From: an uncultured Treponema sp.
Lineage (GTDB): Bacteria > Spirochaetota > Spirochaetia > Treponematales > Treponemataceae
Assembly (NCBI GenBank): GCA_937892225.1
Contig: CALAUH010000285.1
Coordinates: 1-9,609, forward strand
Direction: 5' to 3'
Length of the DNA stretch: 9,609 bases
This document shows, piece after piece, positions 5,711 through 9,609 of the stretch (the first letter of the stretch is position 1; every line of letters begins with the position of its first letter). The notes below the pieces were generated by a model. It made no database searches and was not told where the DNA came from. It saw only the letters and a list, made by a program, of their open reading frames with translations. Both the position numbers and the translations under genes were made by a program.

Positions 5711-7258
5711 ATGGATATTTCATATATTAAGAAAAATGGATTATTATATTCTGCTGATATGCAGACAATTGTCGGTATAGATACTTCGAGTTCTGAATTT
5801 ACAGGTAGAGTTCCTTTTGGAGCTAGAGCAATTGACGGTGAAGTTTTTTCCGGCTGTAATTATGAACAGATTTCGCTTCCAGATTCTGTTAAACAGATTG
5901 GTCCATGTCTTTTTGAAAATTCAAAGCAGTTGAAAAAAGTAAAACTTCCGTCAACATTAATTCAGCTTTCTGCTTATATGTTTTCTGGTTGTACTTCTTT
6001 AGAAACTGTAAATATGCCTTATGTTGTAGATTTTTTCCCGGAAGGTTTATTCAACGGATGTTCTTCTTTACAGGAAATTCCTTTTAGAGCAGGTTTAACA
6101 TCATTTCCGGAAAATGTTTTTGCCGGATGTTCATCTTTAAGAACGCTTGTAATTCCTAATACTGTAGAAAGAATTTATTCTAATGCTGTTGCAAATTGTA
6201 CTTCTTTAACAACTGTTGTTTTTCCTGCATCTTTATATGAACTTGCTGATGATGCTTTCGTCGGTTGTAACAATATTTCTAATATCAGGATGAATGGTGA
6301 AAATCCTATTTTTTATGTTAATGAAGATGACGGATGTTTGTATGAAAAAACTGCAGAAGGTGATAAATTAAAACTTAAAGTAAATAAGGTTCAGCCTCAA
6401 AATATAAATCTGTTCAAAGAAAATGTTGATGATGAAACTGAACCGTTTTTTACTAATGAAGATGCTGATGAAATTGATGAAACTTTCTCTCCGGAAATTG
6501 AAGCTGGAGAAGATGAGTTTATAAGTGTTACATCACAAGTTAAGGAGAATCAAATGGGTGGAAATAATATTGATGATGTACTTCAAGATATTATGGATGA
6601 TGAAAAACAACGAAGTGAAATTGGTCAGAACGTTGCAATTGACAGTAAAGAAGGTGAAATATTGTCAACAATGATGGATGTTATGAATGACGCAAATCAG
6701 GGAAATAGTGGAACTGTATCTGATGAAGAACTTGAAAATCTTTTATCATCAAATGAAAGTTCGGAAAATACTTCGGATTCAGCTATTACAGACAGTCAGG
6801 ATGCATTAAATGGTAAAATTCAGATTCTTTTAGATAATGTTGAATTAAATCGAATTATAGAAAATACTCCTGCAGGTGAAATTCCTTCTGATCCTGAATT
6901 GTATGTTATTGCAGAAAAAACAGTTGATGTTGATGGTGTTCCAACTTTCTCTGCTAAACTTGAAAGCTGCTGTAAAACTTTTGCACATATTCAGGATTTT
7001 AAACGTATTATTTTATTAAAAGGCCTTCCTGTAGATAACGAAGAATTTTCACAGTTCTTTTATCATTATATGAGCCAGAAAAACGTTATTTTTGCAAGTG
7101 AAGCTAATTGTCCTGCTAATCTTTCTGAATATGCAAAAAAAGTTTGTGAACTTGCAAGAATAAGTCTTAATCATGATGATTTGGTTTATCAGCGAAAGAA
7201 AATCAGCATTAAAAATAATTCTTTGATTAAAATCGTAATTCAGGATAAATATAATTAA
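5711..7258 (+). CDS. BspA-type leucine-rich-repeat protein with acidic linker and novel C-terminal domain
   Basis: This encodes 515 residues. I recognise the repeats but not the whole protein. Residues 46-190 hold about seven BspA/Treponema-type LRR units of 23 residues, starting at 46, 68, 91, 114, 137, 160 and 183. Each has the form FxGCxSLxxVxxPxxVxxIxxxa (for example FSGCTSLETVNMP and FAGCSSLRTLVIP). Such repeats bind proteins. There is no signal peptide, lipobox or membrane segment, unlike surface BspA proteins, so it is probably cytoplasmic. Residues 236-365 are strongly acidic, rich in Asp, Glu, Ser and Asn, and likely disordered. Residues 366-515 form a compact, basic-tailed domain that I cannot place (GKIQILLDNVELN, YVIAEKTVDVDG, FKRIILLKGLP). 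The start lacks an SD, while an internal in-frame ATG at codon 282 has a strong one. ilvD follows after 16 bp, probably in the same operon. Confidence 0.85.
   Translation: MDISYIKKNGLLYSADMQTIVGIDTSSSEFTGRVPFGARAIDGEVFSGCNYEQISLPDSVKQIGPCLFENSKQLKKVKLPSTLIQLSAYMFSGCTSLETVNMPYVVDFFPEGLFNGCSSLQEIPFRAGLTSFPENVFAGCSSLRTLVIPNTVERIYSNAVANCTSLTTVVFPASLYELADDAFVGCNNISNIRMNGENPIFYVNEDDGCLYEKTAEGDKLKLKVNKVQPQNINLFKENVDDETEPFFTNEDADEIDETFSPEIEAGEDEFISVTSQVKENQMGGNNIDDVLQDIMDDEKQRSEIGQNVAIDSKEGEILSTMMDVMNDANQGNSGTVSDEELENLLSSNESSENTSDSAITDSQDALNGKIQILLDNVELNRIIENTPAGEIPSDPELYVIAEKTVDVDGVPTFSAKLESCCKTFAHIQDFKRIILLKGLPVDNEEFSQFFYHYMSQKNVIFASEANCPANLSEYAKKVCELARISLNHDDLVYQRKKISIKNNSLIKIVIQDKYN
6542..6556 (+). 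promoter_or_regulatory. internal ribosome-binding site and in-frame ATG in the LRR gene
   Basis: AAGGAG (6542-6547) lies 6 nt before ATG 6554-6556, which is codon 282 of the LRR gene. This is a better initiation site than the gene's own start. Use of it would give a separate 234-residue protein made of the acidic segment and the C-terminal domain without the LRRs. The placement at a domain boundary supports function; chance occurrence in an AAG/GAG-rich acidic region remains possible. Confidence 0.4.
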
Positions 7259-7274
7259 TTAGGAAATAAATAAA

Positions 7275-8960
7275 ATGAAAAGTGACAACGCAAAAAAAGG
7301 TGTTGAACGTGCACCTCATCGCTCATTGTTTTATGCAATGGGATATACTGATGAAGAATTGGCAAAACCATTAGTTGGTGTTTGTTGTGCAAAAAATGAA
7401 ATTATTCCAGGTCATATTGAATTAGACAGAATTGCCGAAGCGGTAAAAGCTGGAATTCGCATGGCTGGTGGAACTCCTGTTGAATTTCCTGCAATTGGTG
7501 TTTGTGACGGTATTGCAATGGGCCACGAAGGAATGAAATATTCTTTAGTTACACGTGAATTAATTGCAGATTCAATTGAATGTATGGCAAAAGCTCATCA
7601 GTTTGATGCTTTAGTTATGATTCCAAACTGTGATAAAATTGTTCCTGGTATGCTTATGGCAGCCGCTCGTCTTGATTTGCCAACTGTATTTTGTTCTGGT
7701 GGACCAATGATGCCTGGCCATTTACCTGGAGCTGATGATACAAATCCTTATGCAGGCCGTAATCTTTCTTTAACAGATATGTTCGAAGCTGTAGGAGCTG
7801 TTTCTTCTGGAAAAATTAACGAAGAACAGTTACGTCAGATGGAAGAAGTTGCCTGTCCAGGTTGCGGGGCATGTTCTGGTATGTTTACTGCAAACTCTAT
7901 GAACTGTCTTACAGAGGCAATCGGTCTTGGGCTTCCTGGAAACGGTACAATTCCTGCTGTAACTGGCCGCCGCATTGCTTTGGCAAAAAAAGCCGGTATG
8001 CAGGTAATGGAAATGTTCAATAAAGGAATTACAGCACGCCGAATGTTTACAAAACAGAATTTTATTAATGCGCTCGCTGCAGATATGGCACTTGGTTGTT
8101 CAAGTAATACTATGCTTCACGTTCCTGCAATTGCACACGAAGCTGGAATTGAAATTGATTTACACGAAGTTAACGACATTTCAAACAGAACTCCAAATCT
8201 CTGTCATCTTGCACCTGCAGGACGTACTTTTATGTGTCAGTTAGATGATGCAGGTGGTGTTCAGGCTGTTTTAAAAGAATTAGCTAAGAAAAATTTAATC
8301 GATACAAGTTTGATTACAGTAACTGGTAAAACTGTTGCTGAAAATATTAAAACTGCTGTTAATCGTGATCCAGAAACTATTCGCCCGATTGAAAATCCAT
8401 TCAGCGACAACGGTGGAATTGCTATTTTGTTCGGAAATCTTGCACCAAACGGTACTGTTGTAAAACGTTCTGCATGTGCAAAAGAATTGATGAAACATAC
8501 CGGACCTGCACGTGTATTCAACGATGAAAGTGAAGCTATGGCAGCAGTTCAGGGAAGAAAAATTAATCCCGGTGACGTTGTAGTTATTCGTTACGAAGGA
8601 CCAAAAGGTGGACCTGGAATGCGCGAAATGCTGGCAGTTACAGCAGCCCTTGCAGGACAGGGACTCGATAAACAGGTTGCTTTAATTACCGACGGACGTT
8701 TTAGTGGTGCTACACGTGGAGCTTCTCTTGGACACTGTTCTCCAGAAGCTGCTGTTGGCGGTCCAATTGCGTTAGTAGAAGAGGGAGATAAAATCACTTT
8801 GGATATTAATGCTTATAAGATTACACTTGAAGTAAGTGATGAAGAACTCGCAAAACGTAAAGCTACGTGGGTATGTCCAGAACCAAAAGTAAAAACCGGC
8901 TACCTCGCAAGATATTCAAAATTGGTTAGTTCTGCAGATAGAGGAGCTATCTTGGAATAG
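7275..8960 (+). CDS. ilvD: dihydroxy-acid dehydratase
   Basis: This encodes 561 residues, normal for the family. IlvD removes water from 2,3-dihydroxy-isovalerate and 2,3-dihydroxy-3-methylvalerate, the penultimate step to valine and isoleucine, using an Fe-S cluster and Mg2+ in the cytoplasm. Seen in order: VEFPAIGVCDGIAMGHEGM (69-87), IPNCDKIVPGM with cluster ligand Cys119 and metal-site Lys121 (116-126), CPGCGACSGMFTANSMNCL with ligand Cys200 (194-212), and TDGRFSGATRG (472-482) leading into GHCSPEAAVGGPIALVEEGD (486-505). The segment where some members have a third Cys reads VCCAKNEIIPGH (36-47), so the third ligand (Cys37, Cys38 or Cys77) is uncertain. ATG 7275 has AGGA 10 nt upstream. 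The gene sits 16 bp after the LRR gene; no other ilv or leu gene is present. Sugar-acid dehydratases share the fold, but the length and motifs favour IlvD. Confidence 0.93.
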   Translation: MKSDNAKKGVERAPHRSLFYAMGYTDEELAKPLVGVCCAKNEIIPGHIELDRIAEAVKAGIRMAGGTPVEFPAIGVCDGIAMGHEGMKYSLVTRELIADSIECMAKAHQFDALVMIPNCDKIVPGMLMAAARLDLPTVFCSGGPMMPGHLPGADDTNPYAGRNLSLTDMFEAVGAVSSGKINEEQLRQMEEVACPGCGACSGMFTANSMNCLTEAIGLGLPGNGTIPAVTGRRIALAKKAGMQVMEMFNKGITARRMFTKQNFINALAADMALGCSSNTMLHVPAIAHEAGIEIDLHEVNDISNRTPNLCHLAPAGRTFMCQLDDAGGVQAVLKELAKKNLIDTSLITVTGKTVAENIKTAVNRDPETIRPIENPFSDNGGIAILFGNLAPNGTVVKRSACAKELMKHTGPARVFNDESEAMAAVQGRKINPGDVVVIRYEGPKGGPGMREMLAVTAALAGQGLDKQVALITDGRFSGATRGASLGHCSPEAAVGGPIALVEEGDKITLDINAYKITLEVSDEELAKRKATWVCPEPKVKTGYLARYSKLVSSADRGAILE

Positions 8961-8967
8961 AGATTGT

Positions 8968-8986
8968 TAGTTTGCAAAGCAAACTA
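8968..8986. repeat. perfect hairpin, 8-bp stem, downstream of ilvD
   Basis: TAGTTTGC (8968-8975), loop AAA, and GCAAACTA (8979-8986) are perfect reverse complements. It begins 8 bp after the ilvD stop and resembles the palindrome at 426-449. A related perfect palindrome, GTTTGCAAAC, lies at 9033-9042 in the second copy of the direct repeat. Confidence 0.6.
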
Positions 8987-9012
8987 GGTAAGCAGCCGTA
9001 GGCTGCGACCTA
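8985..9012 (+). terminator. GC-rich hairpin, possible ilvD transcript end
   Basis: An inner stem GCAGCC-GTA-GGCTGC (8992-9006) is extended by an outer stem TAGGT / ACCTA (8985-8989 / 9008-9012) across a small AA/G bulge, giving 11 bp in all. It is the strongest fold in the ilvD to antiporter spacer. No T-run follows (TATCTTAG), so intrinsic termination is doubtful; a 3'-end stabiliser or a repeat element fits as well. Confidence 0.35.
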
Positions 9013-9026
9013 TCTTAGAATAGAGA

Positions 9027-9054
9027 TTGCTGGTTTGCAAACAGATAATATTAA
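9027..9054 (+). promoter_or_regulatory. weak candidate promoter for the antiporter gene
   Basis: TTGCTG (9027-9032) and TATTAA (9049-9054) are spaced by 16 bp, within the AT-rich stretch before the gene. Both hexamers are imperfect. If used, the leader would be about 22 nt and include the GAGG ribosome-binding site. Most of the -35 region lies in the second copy of the direct repeat. Confidence 0.25.
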
Positions 9055-9083
9055 AATAAATTTACAAAATTGAGGTTATTTTT

Positions 9084-9609
9084 ATGGAAAAAAAATCTAA
9101 TGCAAAAGCATTAATTCCAATCGGAGTTTTTTTAGTTTTATATTTAGGATTAGGAATCTTATTTGAATACGTATTAAAAATACCAATGGGTTTTTATAAT
9201 ATTCCTATTGTTGTAGTTTTTCTTATAGCATTGTTAGTTGCATGTTGTCAGAATAAAAATTTAAAATTTGATGATAAGCTTACACTTATGGGAAAAGGCA
9301 TAGGTGATAAAAATATTGTCACTATGATTTTGATTTTCCTTTGTGCAGGTATGTTTGTTGGTGTTGTAGGAAGAAGTTCTGCATCATCTGTTGCATATTT
9401 CATGCTTTCTATAATTCCAGCGCAATTTTCTGCAGTTGTTTTATTTGTTGTAAGTTGTTTTGTATCAATTGCAATGGGAACTTCTGTAGGTACAATTACT
9501 CTTGTAACACCAATCGCTGTAGCAGTTGCACAAACATCTGGATTCAGCATTCCGTTATGTGTTGGTTCAGTAATGGGTGGTGCTATGTTTGGAGATAATC
9601 TTTCTTTTA
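9084..9609 (+). CDS. NhaC-type Na+/H+ antiporter, N-terminal part (partial)
   Basis: The first 175 codons are present; the gene runs off the window. The family exchanges Na+ (sometimes coupled to organic acids) for H+ across the inner membrane. ATG 9084 has GAGG at 9072-9075, 8 nt upstream. Hydrophobic segments are seen at about residues 9-30, 38-55, 78-96, 103-130 and 132-150. The stretch FVSIAMGTSVGTITLVTPIA (126-145) and the run GSVMGGAMFGDNLSF (161-175) match the conserved core of the NhaC/PF03553 Na_H_antiporter family, in which GDNLSF is normally followed by ISDTT. Related members include malate/lactate-Na+ antiporters, so the exact substrate is open. It is separated from ilvD by a repeat-rich 123-bp spacer and probably has its own promoter. 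Confidence 0.85.
   Translation, partial: MEKKSNAKALIPIGVFLVLYLGLGILFEYVLKIPMGFYNIPIVVVFLIALLVACCQNKNLKFDDKLTLMGKGIGDKNIVTMILIFLCAGMFVGVVGRSSASSVAYFMLSIIPAQFSAVVLFVVSCFVSIAMGTSVGTITLVTPIAVAVAQTSGFSIPLCVGSVMGGAMFGDNLSF

Larger units (their letters stand above)
8947..9041. repeat. 32-bp direct repeat duplicating the end of ilvD
   Basis: Positions 8947-8978 and 9010-9041 are identical at 29 of 32 bases and lie 63 bp apart. The first copy includes the last codons and stop of ilvD (ATC TTG GAA TAG). The second, in the same frame, again reads Ile-Leu-Glu-stop (ATC TTA GAA TAG). The material between the copies is two hairpins. The three differences show that the duplication is not brand new. Origin by slippage or by insertion of a small palindromic element is inferred. 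Confidence 0.75.

Noticed and set aside
7835..8020. Antisense open frame of 61 codons inside ilvD
   Set aside because: It covers the conserved CPGCGACSG cluster-binding region of IlvD on the other strand; constraint on ilvD explains the absence of stops.
8261..8797. Several antisense open frames of 67-86 codons inside ilvD
   Set aside because: They lie opposite a conserved enzyme frame, have no ribosome-binding sites and no recognisable motif. Antisense open frames are expected opposite this codon use.
5711..8960. Defence or toxin-antitoxin system built on the LRR gene
   Set aside because: There is no nuclease, NTPase, toxin or transmembrane effector beside the LRR gene; its neighbours are lon and ilvD, which are housekeeping genes.
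9341..9598. Open frame on the plus strand with many Cys, Phe and Asn residues overlapping the antiporter gene
   Set aside because: It is an out-of-frame shadow of the hydrophobic antiporter sequence, with no ribosome-binding site and unnatural composition. The antiporter frame has recognisable family motifs.

Overview
The window is AT-rich and gene-dense. It reads like the chromosome of a spirochaete, most probably a host-associated Treponema. This is an inference from the gene mix (single-chain glycyl-tRNA synthetase, BspA-type leucine-rich repeats, an HD-GYP protein with a long tail, PerR, LonA) and the A/T-biased codons; no single marker here fixes the genus. I see no insertion sequence, phage gene, CRISPR array, tRNA or rRNA.

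Layout, left to right. The window opens in the 3' end of glyS (+). About 170 bp follow that are packed with four inverted repeats and lead into a short aldo/keto-reductase-family gene (+) that has lost three of its four catalytic residues. Convergent to it, 3 bp away, lies an HD-GYP-type gene (-). A 213-bp divergent intergenic region carries a clear PerR box over the promoter of perR (+). perR ends in a 4-bp tail-to-tail overlap with lon (-). lon diverges from an intracellular-looking leucine-rich-repeat gene (+) across 94 bp. Neither lon nor the LRR gene has a Shine-Dalgarno sequence, and both have a plausible -10 box just upstream of the ATG. The LRR gene is followed after 16 bp by ilvD (+). 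Downstream of ilvD is a 123-bp spacer with a duplicated gene end and nested hairpins, then the start of an NhaC-type Na+/H+ antiporter gene (+) cut by the window edge.

How the genes fit together. They do not form one pathway. They cover translation (glyS), peroxide-sensing regulation (perR), protein quality control (lon), cyclic-dinucleotide-type signalling (HD-GYP protein), branched-chain amino acid synthesis (ilvD) and ion homeostasis (nhaC-like). The only likely co-transcribed pair with an unexplained partnership is LRR gene-ilvD.

Most interesting: (1) an 11-bp perfect hairpin holding the ribosome-binding site of the AKR-like gene in its loop; (2) that gene's apparent loss of catalysis; (3) a well-placed in-frame internal ribosome-binding site and ATG in the LRR gene, at the junction to its acidic C-terminal half; (4) the two SD-less divergent genes; (5) a 32-bp duplication of the ilvD end that includes its stop codon. 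I found no convincing new multi-gene system.
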